Below are positions 18,896 to 29,351 of a stretch of 64,000 nt of DNA, in pieces. Position 1 is the stretch's first letter, and every line of letters starts with the position of its first letter. The DNA is taken from assembly GCA_041389525.1 (NCBI GenBank), contig JAWKRR010000013.1, forward strand, positions 62,001 through 126,000, read 5' to 3'. The translations under genes and the position numbers were made by a program. This DNA is from JACKFB01 sp041389525. GTDB lineage: Bacteria; Myxococcota_A; UBA9042; PHBI01; JACKFB01. The notes beneath the pieces are model-generated. The model worked only from the letters and a program-made list of their open reading frames with translations, was not told the DNA's origin and searched no databases.

Positions 18896-20983
18896 GTGAG
18901 TGAGAAGGGATCGGTGGTAGGCCGCCGCGCCGTGGTGCTGGGTGCGGTGGGCGCGCTCTTGCTGGGCGGGGTTGGCTGGTGGGTGCTGGGCGGTGCCGGC
19001 GACGCGCCGGTGGCGGAGGGCCCGCGCGCGCCGGAGCGCCGAGTCGCGCCGCCGCCTGAGGCCACGCCGCCAGCCCTTGAAGGCCAGGTCGACGATCGCG
19101 AGCGCGGGCGAGGCATCGGCGGCGCGACGGTCACCGTGCGCTGCGGTGAGGGCGACCCCTCCGTGGCCGAGACCGACGGCGAGGGGCGCTTCGCCGTGGC
19201 CGTGTTGCCGGTCGGCCACTGCGAGATCAGCGTGACCGCGCCTGGCTATTCGCAAGGTGGACCCATCACCGGCCGGCCGGTGGGCGTCGACATCGAGGCG
19301 GGCGTGACCGCGCGCGTCACGGTGCAGGCGAGCGAGACGGCCACGGTCTCCGGGCGCATCGAGGGCGGCACGGGTCCGCCTGAGGAGGTCGAACTCTCGG
19401 TCCTCTATATCGAGGCGGGCGGCGAGGCCGACAGCTTTCACGTGGAGACCGGCGCACACCCTGACGCGAGCGGCGGCTTCGAGCTGAGCGGCCTGCTCCC
19501 CGGCGAGCTGCAGATCCTGGCCGAGCCGCCCGAAGACGGCATGGGGGAGAGCGAGATCCTCGTCCTGGCCGCCGGGGGCACCCGCCGCGGCGTCATGATC
19601 CGCCTGGGTTCAACGTCGCAGCTGACCGGTCGCGTGCACTCGGCCGACGACGGGCAGCCCGTGGGCCAAGCCGTCATCCGGGTCTACGCCCAGGGCGCGA
19701 GCGCGGCGGCGCGTGTCGAAACCGACGCCGCCGGCAGCTACCAGTTCGAGCGGCTCGCGCCCGGCGCTGCCCTCGTGACCATCAGCGCGCGCGGCTTCGT
19801 CGCGAAGACGAACCTCGCGGTGGAGCTGCTCGCCGGCGACACGACCGACCTCTCCGTGGAGCTTGAGCGAGCGCCGGGCTTCGCGGGCCAGGTGCTGGGC
19901 CCCGACGGCCAGCCCGTGGTCGGCGCGGCGATCTTCGTGCAGTCCAGCACGGAGACGCCTCAGGGGACGGGCGGTCGGCGCATCGCCACCACACGGGCGG
20001 AGGGGCGCTTCTCCGTCGAGCGCAACCTCGTCTGGCCGGTCTTCGTGCAGGCATCCCACGACGAGCTTGGCGCCAGCCCGTGGACCCGGGTCGAGTCCGC
20101 GGGCGAGGACATCACCCTGCGGCTGGGCGGCGGCAGCGGGCTGGTCGGGCGGGTCGTCGACGCGCGGGGGCAGGCCGTCGCGGGCGTGCGCATCGCGGCG
20201 ATGAGCGGCGGGCGCGGGCGGAACGCGGCACGCGACGGAGGGGAGGGGGGCGCAGCCGACCCGCGCGACGGACGCTTTCACATCGCGATCGCCCGCCCCG
20301 GGACCTGGACGGTGGTCGCCGGCGCGCCCGGCTTTTCCCCAGCCGAGAGCGAGCGAATCGAGGTCCCGGCGGGCCGCATCGTCGACGTGGGCACCCTGAT
20401 CTTGCAGCCGGGCGCGCGGATCGTCGGGCTGGTCCTGGACGCGGACACGCGGGAGCCCATCGCGGGCGCGCAGGTCGGTGCGCAGGGCTCCGACGCGCGC
20501 GGCCCCAGCGGGTCGGGCGGCGGCGCGGTGACCGGCGCGGACGGCCGCTTCACGATCGACCAGCTCCCCCCGCGCCGGATGAGCGTCCACGTCAGCGCCG
20601 ACGGCCACCGGATGCGCCTGCTGACGGGCTTGGAGCCCCGCCCGGGCGAGGTCACCGACGTGGGCACCGTGCTGCTGTCCGGCGACGGCGGGCGGCCCGG
20701 GGGCATGGACTACGGCGGCATCGGGGCCTCGCTGCGCATCCGGGACGGCGCGATCACGCTCTCCGGCGTCTTCAAGGGCTCGGCGGCCGAGGCTGCCGGC
20801 CTCACCAGCGGCACCCGCATCATGTCCATCGACGGCCGCGACGCCGCCTCCATGGGGCTTCAGGAGGCGCTCGAGCTGCTGCGCGGCGATCCCCAGACCG
20901 ACGTCAGCGTGGAGGTCATGCGCCCCGACAGCGCCACGGTCGAGACGGTGCGCCTCACGCGCCGCGAGGTCTCGGCGCACTGA
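18896..20983 (+). CDS. Membrane-anchored carboxypeptidase-regulatory-like protein with C-terminal PDZ domain
   Basis: A 695-residue protein starting at a GTG eight bases after GGGAG. An N-terminal hydrophobic helix (about residues 10-30) anchors it in the membrane; five or six beta-sandwich modules of the carboxypeptidase-regulatory/CnaB type follow, each with a pattern like G.V.....G.PV.GA.V....G....T.A.G.F....L. A PDZ domain closes the protein (about 610-690; GVFKGSAAEAAGL, IMSIDGRDA). Such proteins act as extracytoplasmic scaffolds. Its position 13 bases after the macroglobulin gene suggests co-transcription and perhaps a link to protease inhibition or cell-surface integrity; this is inference. 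Confidence 0.85.
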   Translation: MSEKGSVVGRRAVVLGAVGALLLGGVGWWVLGGAGDAPVAEGPRAPERRVAPPPEATPPALEGQVDDRERGRGIGGATVTVRCGEGDPSVAETDGEGRFAVAVLPVGHCEISVTAPGYSQGGPITGRPVGVDIEAGVTARVTVQASETATVSGRIEGGTGPPEEVELSVLYIEAGGEADSFHVETGAHPDASGGFELSGLLPGELQILAEPPEDGMGESEILVLAAGGTRRGVMIRLGSTSQLTGRVHSADDGQPVGQAVIRVYAQGASAAARVETDAAGSYQFERLAPGAALVTISARGFVAKTNLAVELLAGDTTDLSVELERAPGFAGQVLGPDGQPVVGAAIFVQSSTETPQGTGGRRIATTRAEGRFSVERNLVWPVFVQASHDELGASPWTRVESAGEDITLRLGGGSGLVGRVVDARGQAVAGVRIAAMSGGRGRNAARDGGEGGAADPRDGRFHIAIARPGTWTVVAGAPGFSPAESERIEVPAGRIVDVGTLILQPGARIVGLVLDADTREPIAGAQVGAQGSDARGPSGSGGGAVTGADGRFTIDQLPPRRMSVHVSADGHRMRLLTGLEPRPGEVTDVGTVLLSGDGGRPGGMDYGGIGASLRIRDGAITLSGVFKGSAAEAAGLTSGTRIMSIDGRDAASMGLQEALELLRGDPQTDVSVEVMRPDSATVETVRLTRREVSAH

Positions 20984-21049
20984 GCGCGCGGTTGTAGACG
21001 GCCGTGCTGGTACCGCGCTATTTCGGTGTGGCCCACCCTGGAGCCGTTG

Positions 21050-22174
21050 ATGTTCGATGAGGAAGACGGGACGGAGAGCAGCCCGCCCGACCCCAGCGTC
21101 GATGGCGCCGACGACGCGACCAAGCCCAGCGTGGCGGTCCCGCCCGGCCGCCAACCCGCGATCACCGGCATCTTCGTGTTGCTGCTGCTCTTCGCGCTGC
21201 ACTTCGCCCGCGCCGTCGTGCTCCCGGTCGTCCTGGCGGTGTTGCTCAGCTTTCTGCTGCTCCCGCTGGTCCGCGCCCTGCGTCGCCTCCGCTTCCCCGC
21301 GTGGCTGGCGGCCTTCGCCGTCCTGATCACCTCGCTCACCACGGTCGGATTCGCCAGCTACGGCCTCGCAGGACCGGCCGCCGACTGGCTGGAGAAGGCC
21401 CCGCGCGAGCTGCACCGCCTCGAGCGAAAGCTCCGCGACCTGCGCGAGCCGGTCAACGACGTAGGGAAAGCCGCCAAGGAGGTCGAGCGGCTCGCCCGCG
21501 GCAACGCAGCCCCGCCTCGGAAGGTCCAGATCGAGGGCACCGGCCTCGCGTCCAACCTCCTCTCGGGGACGCAGGCCCTGGTCGTCGGCGTGCTGGCGGT
21601 CGTCATCCTGCTCTTCTTTCTCCTCGCAGCCGGCGACACCTTCCGTGACAAGGCGCGCCGCCTCCTCCCCGACCCAGCGGCCCGCGAACGCGCCCTCGCC
21701 ATCGCCGCCCAGACCGAGCGCCACGTCTCGACCTACCTATTCAGCGTGACCCTCATCAACGCTGGCCTCGGCTTCGTCGTCGGCGTCGCGATGGCGCTGC
21801 TGGGCATGCCGAACCCGGCGCTCTGGGGCGTGCTCGCGGCGGTCCTGAACTACGTCCCCTACCTGGGCGCGATGACCACGTTCTCCGTGCTCTTCATGGT
21901 GTCGTTTCTGACCTTCGACACCACCGGCCGTGCCCTCGTGGCGCCGCTGGTCTTCCTGGCCCTCACCACCATCGAGGGCCAGTTCGTCACGCCGATCCTC
22001 GTCGGGCGCCGCCTGATGCTCAACCCGGTCGTCATCTTCGTCGGTCTGCTCTTCTGGGGCTGGATGTGGGGCATCCCAGGCGCGCTGCTCGCCGTGCCGC
22101 TGATGGCGACCTTCAAGATCGTGTGCGACCACATGCCGCGTCTGCGCTGGATGGGCGAGCTCTTGGGCCGCTGA
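21050..22174 (+). CDS. AI-2E family (PerM/UPF0118) membrane transporter
   Basis: A 374-residue inner-membrane protein with the AI-2E/PerM layout: two N-terminal membrane helices, one more hydrophobic segment, a long amphipathic region (DWLEKAPRELHRLERKLRDL), then the conserved C-terminal membrane block (NPALWGVLAAVLNYVPYLG, LVGRRLMLNPVVIFV, GALLAVPLMATFKI). Members are proposed exporters, some of autoinducer-2, others linked to Na+/H+ exchange; the substrate here cannot be told. The ATG at 21050 is preferred over a GTG at 21026 because GGAG lies six bases ahead. It ends tail-to-tail with tldE. Confidence 0.92.
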   Translation: MFDEEDGTESSPPDPSVDGADDATKPSVAVPPGRQPAITGIFVLLLLFALHFARAVVLPVVLAVLLSFLLLPLVRALRRLRFPAWLAAFAVLITSLTTVGFASYGLAGPAADWLEKAPRELHRLERKLRDLREPVNDVGKAAKEVERLARGNAAPPRKVQIEGTGLASNLLSGTQALVVGVLAVVILLFFLLAAGDTFRDKARRLLPDPAARERALAIAAQTERHVSTYLFSVTLINAGLGFVVGVAMALLGMPNPALWGVLAAVLNYVPYLGAMTTFSVLFMVSFLTFDTTGRALVAPLVFLALTTIEGQFVTPILVGRRLMLNPVVIFVGLLFWGWMWGIPGALLAVPLMATFKIVCDHMPRLRWMGELLGR

Positions 22175-22191
22175 ATCGCGGTTCAGCGCCC
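22165..22191. terminator. Candidate bidirectional terminator between convergent genes
   Basis: GCTGAA (22170-22175) and TTCAGC (22182-22187) pair around TCGCGG, extended by GGGC/GCCC with one bulged base. The hairpin overlaps the stop codons of both the AI-2E-type gene and tldE, so it could end transcripts from both sides. Confidence 0.45.
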
Positions 22192-23580
22192 GCTGGTAAA
22201 GCGCAAGCCCGGCACCAGCACCCAGGGCGCCACCTGGCATCCCCACGGGTCGAACCAGCCCGTGTGAGCCTCCAGATCGCGAGATATCGCCTGCCTATCC
22301 GGGATGCGGCCGAAGGCCTCGAGGATCGAGTCGGTGAAGCGCATGGTCTCGACCGCCCGGCTGATGCGCCCGCCCTCGACCAAGAACGCCGCGTCGCGCA
22401 GCAGCCCCGTCATCACCGCCCGCTTCGGCTCGATCATCCCGTTGACGTAGTGAAGCCGCGTGACCAGCAGCCCGCGGTCGAGCCGCCCGATCAGCTCCTG
22501 CGGGCTGGCGTCGCCGGGCTCCAGGTGCAGGTGCGTCGGCTTCGACCCGCTGGTGGGGAACTCGTCCGCCAGCGCTGCGTGCCCCGTCGACCGACACCCC
22601 GCGCGCCGCGCCGACGCGCTGTCGTGGACGATGCCCCGGGCCACGCCCCGCTCGACCAGGCTGGTCCGCCGCTTCGGCTGCCCCTCGGCGTCGAAGGGCA
22701 GGGGCACGCCCACCGCGTGCGGCATCGACCCGTCGTCGACGATGCTCACCGCCTCGCCGGTCACCCGCTCGCCCACGCGCCCCTCGACGAAGCTCATCCC
22801 GTCGTCCACCGAGCGCGACGTGAACGCGATATCGCCAAGCCACATCAGGATCTCCGCGACCGCCGCCGGCGCGAGCACCACATCCCACGCGCCCAGCCCC
22901 ACGCTCACCGGGTCGTGGGCCAGGTGGCACTCGGCCCGCGTCGCCTCGACCAGCGCCGCCACCGTCGCCTCGTCGACCCGCGCGTCGGTCCGCGCCCGAT
23001 ACGCGCTGGCCTTGTGCCCTGCCGGCCGCTCCAGCGAGCTCAAGCTGACCTCGGAGAAGCTGCCCCGGTGGTACCCGTTCACCCCCGTCGTCGACCGCAC
23101 GGCCAGCGTCAACGCGCCCGTGTGAAAGCGCCCCGCCAGCGCGAGCCCGTCCTTGGCGTGCGCCGCCAGCCCCGCGGCCAGCCACCGCCCCTTCGTCTCA
23201 GCGTCCAGCCTCGCCGTCGCCGCGTCCATCGCCCGCGGCAGCGCCACCGGCGCGTCCCCAGGCTCGGCCAAGCGCGCCTCCTCCCCACCGGCCGCCACCT
23301 CCCGCGCCCGCGCCACCGCCATCCGCGCGCAGGACTCGAGCCCCTCGTCGCTCAGGTCCGTCGTGACCACCCGCGCCTCGCGCCCGCCCACGACCGCCCG
23401 CACGGTCACCTTGCCCTCGACCACGTCGGCGGCCTGGATGATCGCCGCCTCCGCCAGCCGCATGAAGCTGGCCTCCTGCCCCCGAAACAGCGCCTCCACC
23501 CCGTCCGCGTCGTCCCGCACGGCCGCCAGCGCACGGTCCAGCCGCTCGGACACGTAGGTCTCACCGAACTTCTCGCTCAT
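22183..23580 (-). CDS. tldE: TldE/PmbA-type subunit of the TldD/TldE metalloprotease
   Basis: A 465-residue protein of the TldD/PmbA family without the HExxxH zinc motif, matching the non-catalytic TldE (PmbA) partner. Family features include the N-terminal substrate-binding fold, the SVDDGMSFVEGRVGERV segment, and the C-terminal RLHYVNGMIEPKRAVMTGLLRDA block. Its ATG overlaps the stop of tldD by four bases (ATGA), so the two subunits are coupled, as expected for a heterodimer. In E. coli TldD/TldE cleaves small modified peptides such as the microcin B17 precursor and antitoxin CcdA. Confidence 0.92.
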   Translation of the reverse strand: MSEKFGETYVSERLDRALAAVRDDADGVEALFRGQEASFMRLAEAAIIQAADVVEGKVTVRAVVGGREARVVTTDLSDEGLESCARMAVARAREVAAGGEEARLAEPGDAPVALPRAMDAATARLDAETKGRWLAAGLAAHAKDGLALAGRFHTGALTLAVRSTTGVNGYHRGSFSEVSLSSLERPAGHKASAYRARTDARVDEATVAALVEATRAECHLAHDPVSVGLGAWDVVLAPAAVAEILMWLGDIAFTSRSVDDGMSFVEGRVGERVTGEAVSIVDDGSMPHAVGVPLPFDAEGQPKRRTSLVERGVARGIVHDSASARRAGCRSTGHAALADEFPTSGSKPTHLHLEPGDASPQELIGRLDRGLLVTRLHYVNGMIEPKRAVMTGLLRDAAFLVEGGRISRAVETMRFTDSILEAFGRIPDRQAISRDLEAHTGWFDPWGCQVAPWVLVPGLRFTSGR

Positions 23581-25037
23581 GACGACCCCACCTGAACCCC
23601 GTCAAATCGCGCCGGCGCGCAGCCGTGCCCCACGTACATGATCTGCCCCGGGTCGCCCTTCCCGCAGAAGGTCCAGCCCCACATTCTCCACGCCTCAGGC
23701 CCCGCGATCCCCGAGCACGCACGCCAAAATCGCGGCGTCACGTCGGCGTAGAGCGGGTTCTTGAAGATGCGCCCTGTCAGCTTCCCGCCGCGGATCTCGT
23801 GGGCGATCTCGCAGCTAAACTGGAAGTTCAGCCGCAGGTCGTCGATGGACCAGCTCTTGTTCGTCGACAGCAGCATCCCCTGGTCGACCCCGCCGATGAG
23901 GTCGTCGAGGCTGCCGCTCCCCGGCTCCAGGTTGACGTTGATCATCCGCACGATGGGCAGCTTCGACCACGACTCGGCCCGCAGCGCCGACGCCGAGGCC
24001 CGCCCGATGCGCGCCGCGCTGTCCCGCCCCGAGAGGTAGCCGCGAAACCGCCCCCGCTCGACGATCGGCGTGCGGGTGGCCGGCGTGCCCTCATCGTCGT
24101 AGCCGAAGGTCCCCGGCCCCAGCGGCGTCGTCGCGTCCGCGGTCAGGCTGACCAGCTCCGAGCCGTAGGTCAGCCGGTCCAGGTTGTCGGGCAGCAGAAA
24201 GCTCGCCCCCGCCAGGCTAATCTCTTCGCCCAGCACCCGGTCCAGCTCGATGGGATGGCCGACCGACTCGTGGATCTGGAGCGAGAGCTGCGAGCCGTCC
24301 AAGATGATGGTCGTCGGCCCGGTCGGAGCCGGATCCGCCGCCGTCAGCGCCACAGCTTCCCGCGCCAGCTCTCGGGCCATCTCGGGCAAGCCCATGGCCC
24401 GAAACTGCTCGAAGCCGCCTTGCAGCACGTTGCCCTCGAAGCTCTTGGGGCCCGAGCGCTGCTGCACGTCGCCGTTCGCGGTCGCGATGGCCGTGACGCC
24501 GCCGCCGCACAGGGTCACGCGCTGATGCTGCCGCGATCCGTTGGTCGCGACGAAGGTGGTCTCCTGCCGATGCCCCGTGTAGGTCCCGCGCGCCGCCTTG
24601 ACGCCCGGCTCAGCCAGCATCCGCGCGTGCGCCTCGGCGAAGAGCGCGCTCTTGTCGGCGAGGCTCACCGCGAAGGGGTCCTCGCGCAGCGGCGTCGCGT
24701 ACTCACCGCTGGCCGCCGCCGGCAGCTCCACGCCCCGAGTCGCCGAGCCCGCGGTCGCCCGCGCCATCGCCACCGCCCGCCGCCCGGTCTCCGCGAGCGA
24801 CGCCGCATCCAGCAGGTTCGTCGCCGCGTAGCCCCAGCCGTCCCCCACCAGCGCCCGGATGCCGACGCCGACGTCCTCCTGCAAGGTCGACAGCTCGAGC
24901 CGCCCGTCCTTGTATTCGAGGGACTCCCGCGTCCGCCGCACCACGCGCGCCTCGGCGAAGCGCGCCCCCGCGGTCGACGCCGCCTCCAAAGCCAGCGCGG
25001 CCAACGCCTCCCGGGCGCTTCGGTCCAACTCCCGCAT
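23577..25037 (-). CDS. tldD: TldD metalloprotease, catalytic subunit
   Basis: The catalytic half of the TldD/TldE protease, 486 residues. The zinc motif HESVGH (HExxxH) lies in the segment SLQIHESVGHPIELDRVLG, and the C-terminal CGKGDPGQ segment supplies the conserved Cys region. The ATG at 25037 is preferred to an upstream in-frame start because GGGAGG precedes it by seven bases. It is followed directly by tldE with an ATGA overlap. Divergently oriented to the GNAT-like gene. No RiPP precursor or toxin-antitoxin gene is seen nearby, so its substrate is unknown. Confidence 0.95.
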   Translation of the reverse strand: MRELDRSAREALAALALEAASTAGARFAEARVVRRTRESLEYKDGRLELSTLQEDVGVGIRALVGDGWGYAATNLLDAASLAETGRRAVAMARATAGSATRGVELPAAASGEYATPLREDPFAVSLADKSALFAEAHARMLAEPGVKAARGTYTGHRQETTFVATNGSRQHQRVTLCGGGVTAIATANGDVQQRSGPKSFEGNVLQGGFEQFRAMGLPEMARELAREAVALTAADPAPTGPTTIILDGSQLSLQIHESVGHPIELDRVLGEEISLAGASFLLPDNLDRLTYGSELVSLTADATTPLGPGTFGYDDEGTPATRTPIVERGRFRGYLSGRDSAARIGRASASALRAESWSKLPIVRMINVNLEPGSGSLDDLIGGVDQGMLLSTNKSWSIDDLRLNFQFSCEIAHEIRGGKLTGRIFKNPLYADVTPRFWRACSGIAGPEAWRMWGWTFCGKGDPGQIMYVGHGCAPARFDGVQVGSS

Positions 25038-25150
25038 CGCCTGCCCTCCCACCTGCACTTCAGTTGCAGTTACCACGCGCCGCGGGCCAGCGCGATTGGC
25101 GAACTCGTGCTATAGGCACCGGTCGAGATCTCGCCGTTGCCCCGCGGCGA

Positions 25151-26344
25151 TTGACCCGGAGACTCGCGCTGGCCTCGCCGACCACCCGCCGCTCTATCCG
25201 TCCCTCTGAAGTCCTGCACGAGGGACAGGGGTGGGCGATTCGCCGCTCGCGCCCCACCGACGCCCTGGCCGTGTCGGAGCTGCTGCGTGAGGTGCCCTTC
25301 GGCGGCGAGTTTCCCGTCGTCGAGGAGCGCCAGGAAGACGCGTTCGCCCTGCGCAACATCCGCACGATGGACGCCGGCTCCGCGCCCGACATCTACATCG
25401 TCGAGTCCCAGGGATTCGTTGCAGGTTCGGCCTGCGTCGTGGTTCGACCCGGCGCCGCCACCGGCGGGATCGTCCCCCTGGCGCACCTCACCGACGTCCG
25501 CCTGCGTCCCGAGCTGCGCGCGGGGAAGGTGCTGCCCACGCTGCTCCGCATCGCGCTGGAGGACGTGCGCGTCCGCCTCGGCGCTGAGCTGGCGGTCATG
25601 CACCTCCTGGACCGCGACCACGTGGCCCTGGCGCCCTTCATCCGCCGCAGCCGCGAGCGCTACGAGCAGCCGATGGCCCAGGTCGCGGGGTTGACCGACC
25701 TGCTGCTCATCCCCCTCGGCCGCCACACGGACATCCCGCGCCACTTCAGCGCCGCCGCCCACCACGACCTGCCCGAGCTGGGCACCTTCATCTCCGCGAG
25801 GCAGGCCAGCCGCCGCTTCGCCGAGCCGGTGAGCATCGAGACCCTCGCCCACGAGCTCACCCGGCTGCCCGACCAGCGGGTCGATCACACGTTCATGATG
25901 CGCGACGCCACCGGCGCGCTCTCGGCCTGCCTCACCGTCGTCGATACGGGGCGCTTTCGTCGCTTCGTGCCGCTGCAGCCGACCGGCTGGGCCCGCGCCG
26001 AGTCGCTCGTCCAGCGATCCGCCAGCGCGCTGGGCCTGGCGCCGGCAGCCCCGGGCGAGGGCGAGACCGCCGAGGTCCTGTGGGTCTCGACCATCGAGGC
26101 GCGCGGCGACGAGCCGGCGCGCCTGCAGGCCCTCCTCGAGGGCGTGTTGGCCGCCCACGCCGAGTCGTCGTGGGATTGGCTGGGCGTCGCGCTGCCCCGC
26201 GGCCCTCAAACCACCGCGCTGGCCCAAGCGCTGCGCGCGACGACCTTCCCGATCTCGGTGCTGGTCCTGTCCCTGGCCGGCACGCGCTGGAACAACGTCG
26301 ATCTGCGCGCCCCCCGGGTTCGCGTCAACGCCGCGTTCCTCTGA
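25151..26344 (+). CDS. GNAT-like acetyltransferase domain protein
   Basis: About 397 residues from a TTG at 25151; no ATG or GTG with a ribosome-binding site is available near the start of the conserved part, so the start is uncertain (an upstream TTG at 25064 exists). The N-terminal half has the GNAT layout: GWAIRRSRPTDALAVSELL, a strand pair IYIVESQGFVAGSACV, then LTDVRLRPELRAGKVLPTLL resembling the acetyl-CoA-binding loop and helix. The C-terminal half may be a second, degenerate GNAT-like fold. Substrate unknown. Its stop lies 15 bases from that of the convergent histidine kinase. Confidence 0.7.
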   Translation: MTRRLALASPTTRRSIRPSEVLHEGQGWAIRRSRPTDALAVSELLREVPFGGEFPVVEERQEDAFALRNIRTMDAGSAPDIYIVESQGFVAGSACVVVRPGAATGGIVPLAHLTDVRLRPELRAGKVLPTLLRIALEDVRVRLGAELAVMHLLDRDHVALAPFIRRSRERYEQPMAQVAGLTDLLLIPLGRHTDIPRHFSAAAHHDLPELGTFISARQASRRFAEPVSIETLAHELTRLPDQRVDHTFMMRDATGALSACLTVVDTGRFRRFVPLQPTGWARAESLVQRSASALGLAPAAPGEGETAEVLWVSTIEARGDEPARLQALLEGVLAAHAESSWDWLGVALPRGPQTTALAQALRATTFPISVLVLSLAGTRWNNVDLRAPRVRVNAAFL

Positions 26345-26359
26345 TTCGGTAGATCTTCT

Positions 26360-27948
26360 CTAGCTAATCGCGGCCACGGACCCCGCCGGCACCGTCAGGG
26401 TGAAGACCGTCCGCCCCGGCTCGCTGACGAAGGTGACGTCGCCGCCGTGGCGACGGGCCACCGCGCGGACGATGGGCAGGCCGAGGCCCGTGCCGCCTAC
26501 ATCGCGCCGCGTCGTGAAGAAGCGGTCGAAGACGCGCTCGCGGTTGGCCGGCGCGATCCCCGGGCCGCTGTCGATCACGTCGACGCGGACCAGCGAATCC
26601 TCGCGCCGCACCTGCACGATCACCGGGCTCCCGCCGCCGTGGTGAGCCGCGTTGTCCAGCAGGTTTCGCAGCGCGGCCTCCAGGTGGTCGCCGCCCACAG
26701 CCACCCGCAGCTCCGATGAGCTGCTCGCCTCCGCGCCCTCATCCACGGTGACCAGCCCGTCGTAGTCGGCCGCCAGCGAGCGCAAGAGCGGCTGCAGCGC
26801 CGTGGCAGCCCCCGGCTCGCCCGTGCTCTCGATGCGCGCCAAGGACAAGAGCCCGGAGACCAGCCGCTGCATGCGCTCGGCGTCCGTGTCGATGTGCGAC
26901 AGAAACCGCGCCCGCTGCTCCTCGTCCATCGCGTCCCAGTCGTCGCGCAGCAGCTCGGTGGCTCCGCGGATGGCCGCGATGGGTGTCTTGAGCTCGTGGC
27001 TGACGTTGGAGGCGAACTCCGAGATGTACGCGGCGCGCTCGGTGAGCTGCGCGGTCATGCGGTCCAGGCTCTCGCTGAGGCTGGCCACCTCGTCGGGCAC
27101 GGTGCCCAGGGCCGAGAATGGCGTGCGTGGCCGGCCCGCTGCGACCGCCTCCGCCGCCGCGGCCATCTGCTCGATAGGCTTGGCGATTCGGCGCGAGAGA
27201 TAGAGGGTCACCGCCGCCGTCAGCACCAAGCAGCTCGCCAGCGCCAGCAGGAAGATCCCTCGATGCCGCCACAGGGATTCCACCGGGTCCACGCTGGTTC
27301 GGGTCATCCTGACGACGCCGAAGACACGCCCCGCTGAGAAGAGCGGCAACGCCACCGACACGCGAACGCGGCCCCGGCGGCTGATGCTGCCGAGCGGCGG
27401 CGGCGGCGAGTCCGTCTCGCGATCGCGCACCACCGAGCGGTAATGCCCGGCCAGCGCGTCGCGGATCTCCGGCAGCGTGTCCAGGCAGGTCCCGACGTCG
27501 CCGCCCGTGCTCGCTACGACGCAGCCGCGGGCGTCGAGCACGCGCGCGCCGGAGAGGTTGAAGCGCCGCGCCCGGTCCAGCGCGGGCGCGATGGCCTGCC
27601 CGGCGGCCCAGGCCGGCCCAGCCGCCTCCCCGCGCCGCGCAGACTCGGGCAGCTGCGCGGGCAGACGCCCCACCGGGTCCACCAGCAGCGGCTCGATGGG
27701 GTAGAGCTCGGCGTCGCTGTGGCCCGGCGGCGCGGGCGACGGCGCGTCCCCGGGCGACACGTCCGACGCCAGCAGCCACGCGTCGCGAAACGCCTCGCCG
27801 ATGAGCACCGCCTCGCCGATCAGCCGGCTCTCGGTCTGCTCAACCAGGTGCGTCTCGTAGATCCGCAGCATCACCACCGCCAAGACCGGCACCAGCAGCA
27901 CGAAGGCGCCCACGCCCAGCAGCAGCCTGCGAATGGAGGGGCCGCGCT

Positions 27949-27952
<4 letters not shown>
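26360..27952 (-). CDS. Sensor histidine kinase, HAMP-HisKA-HATPase
   Basis: A 530-residue membrane kinase. Two membrane helices (about 11-31 and 233-252) bracket a ~200-residue periplasmic sensor region; a HAMP domain follows, then HisKA with the phospho-acceptor H319 in NVSHELKTP, and the HATPase with N-box RNLLDNAAHH, DSGPGIAP and GGTGLGLPIV. The periplasmic part, beginning ETHLVEQTESRLIGEA, resembles that of CreC/ChvG-type kinases, but the ligand is unknown. Its ATG overlaps the regulator's stop (ATGA), so kinase and regulator are made together. Confidence 0.95.
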
Positions 27953-28632
<680 letters not shown>

Positions 28633-28695
28633 CGGGCCCCTCGCATTCTCGGACAGCCAGCAAATACCACGCGAATCGGGGCCGCGATCGATTTG

Positions 28696-28712
28696 CACAA
28701 GTTCGTCACAAG
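28696..28712. promoter_or_regulatory. Candidate OmpR-type half-sites (direct repeat, 11-bp period)
   Basis: CACAAG occurs twice, at 28696-28701 and 28707-28712, separated by five bases, giving an exact 11-base period on the plus strand. OmpR/PhoB-family regulators bind tandem half-sites with this period. The repeat lies between the response-regulator gene and the divergent membrane-protein operon. Confidence 0.45.
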
Positions 28713-28768
28713 CTCGCCTCCACCCTGCCTCAGCGCCTCCAAAGCCCCGCAAGATCGCTCTGCCATCC

Positions 28769-28790
28769 TGGTTCTCGTCAAGCAGAACCA
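28769..28790. promoter_or_regulatory. Inverted repeat before the membrane-protein operon
   Basis: TGGTTCT (28769-28775) and AGAACCA (28784-28790) are perfect 7-bp inverted repeats around eight bases, ending 18 bases before the ATG at 28809. It may be a leader hairpin or a second operator; no further evidence. Confidence 0.35.
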
Positions 28791-28808
28791 CCCGCCCTGG
28801 AGGCCACC

Positions 28809-29339
28809 ATGTCCGCTCGCGCGCTCCCCATCCCGCCCCAACCGCTGCGCCTCGCAGCCATCGCCGCCGCCGGGCCCGCCCTCGCCGGCGCGACCCTCGC
28901 CATGCACGACGGGCTCGCCGTCGCCGCCGAGATCGGCCTCGGCCTCCCCCTCCTCATCGCCAGCGTCGCCATCCTCATGCTCCCCGCCCTCTACATCGGC
29001 ACCGCCTTCGTCGGCGTCGCCCCCCCGCTCCGCGACGTCGTCTCCGCCGCCGGCCACGCGCTGGCCGACGTCGGCCGCCTCATGCTCGCCTTCACCCCGG
29101 CCCTCGCCTTCCTCGTCGCCACCTCAACCCACCGCATCGCCTCCGGCCTCTACGGCCACCTCGCCCTCCTCGGCGCCGCGTTCTTCGCCCTGCGCGCCAT
29201 GTACAGCCGCCTCTCGGCCCGCGAGTCCGCCGCCTTCGGCCCCCGCGAGCTCGCCGGCTTCCTGCTCTTCTCAGGCTGGTCCTGCATCGCGCTCGCCATC
29301 GGCTGGCGCTTCTTCATCCCCCTCCTCTTCGGCCGCTAA
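28809..29339 (+). CDS. Unrecognised multi-spanning membrane protein
   Basis: A 176-residue, very hydrophobic protein with about five membrane helices (for example LPLLIASVAILMLPALYIG and LLFSGWSCIALAIGWRFFIP). The ATG has GGAGG six bases ahead. No family is recognised. It is the first of three closely packed genes transcribed away from the two-component system, with 12 bases to the next gene, so it is probably one of that system's targets. A membrane-complex component is a reasonable guess and nothing more. Confidence 0.7.
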   Translation: MSARALPIPPQPLRLAAIAAAGPALAGATLAMHDGLAVAAEIGLGLPLLIASVAILMLPALYIGTAFVGVAPPLRDVVSAAGHALADVGRLMLAFTPALAFLVATSTHRIASGLYGHLALLGAAFFALRAMYSRLSARESAAFGPRELAGFLLFSGWSCIALAIGWRFFIPLLFGR

Positions 29340-29351
29340 GGAGACCCCCAC

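Noticed and set aside
25064..25150. N-terminal extension of the GNAT-like gene from a TTG at 25064.
   Set aside because: It shows no conserved pattern, no ribosome-binding site, and would lie over the upstream region of tldD; the later TTG is preferred, though not proven.
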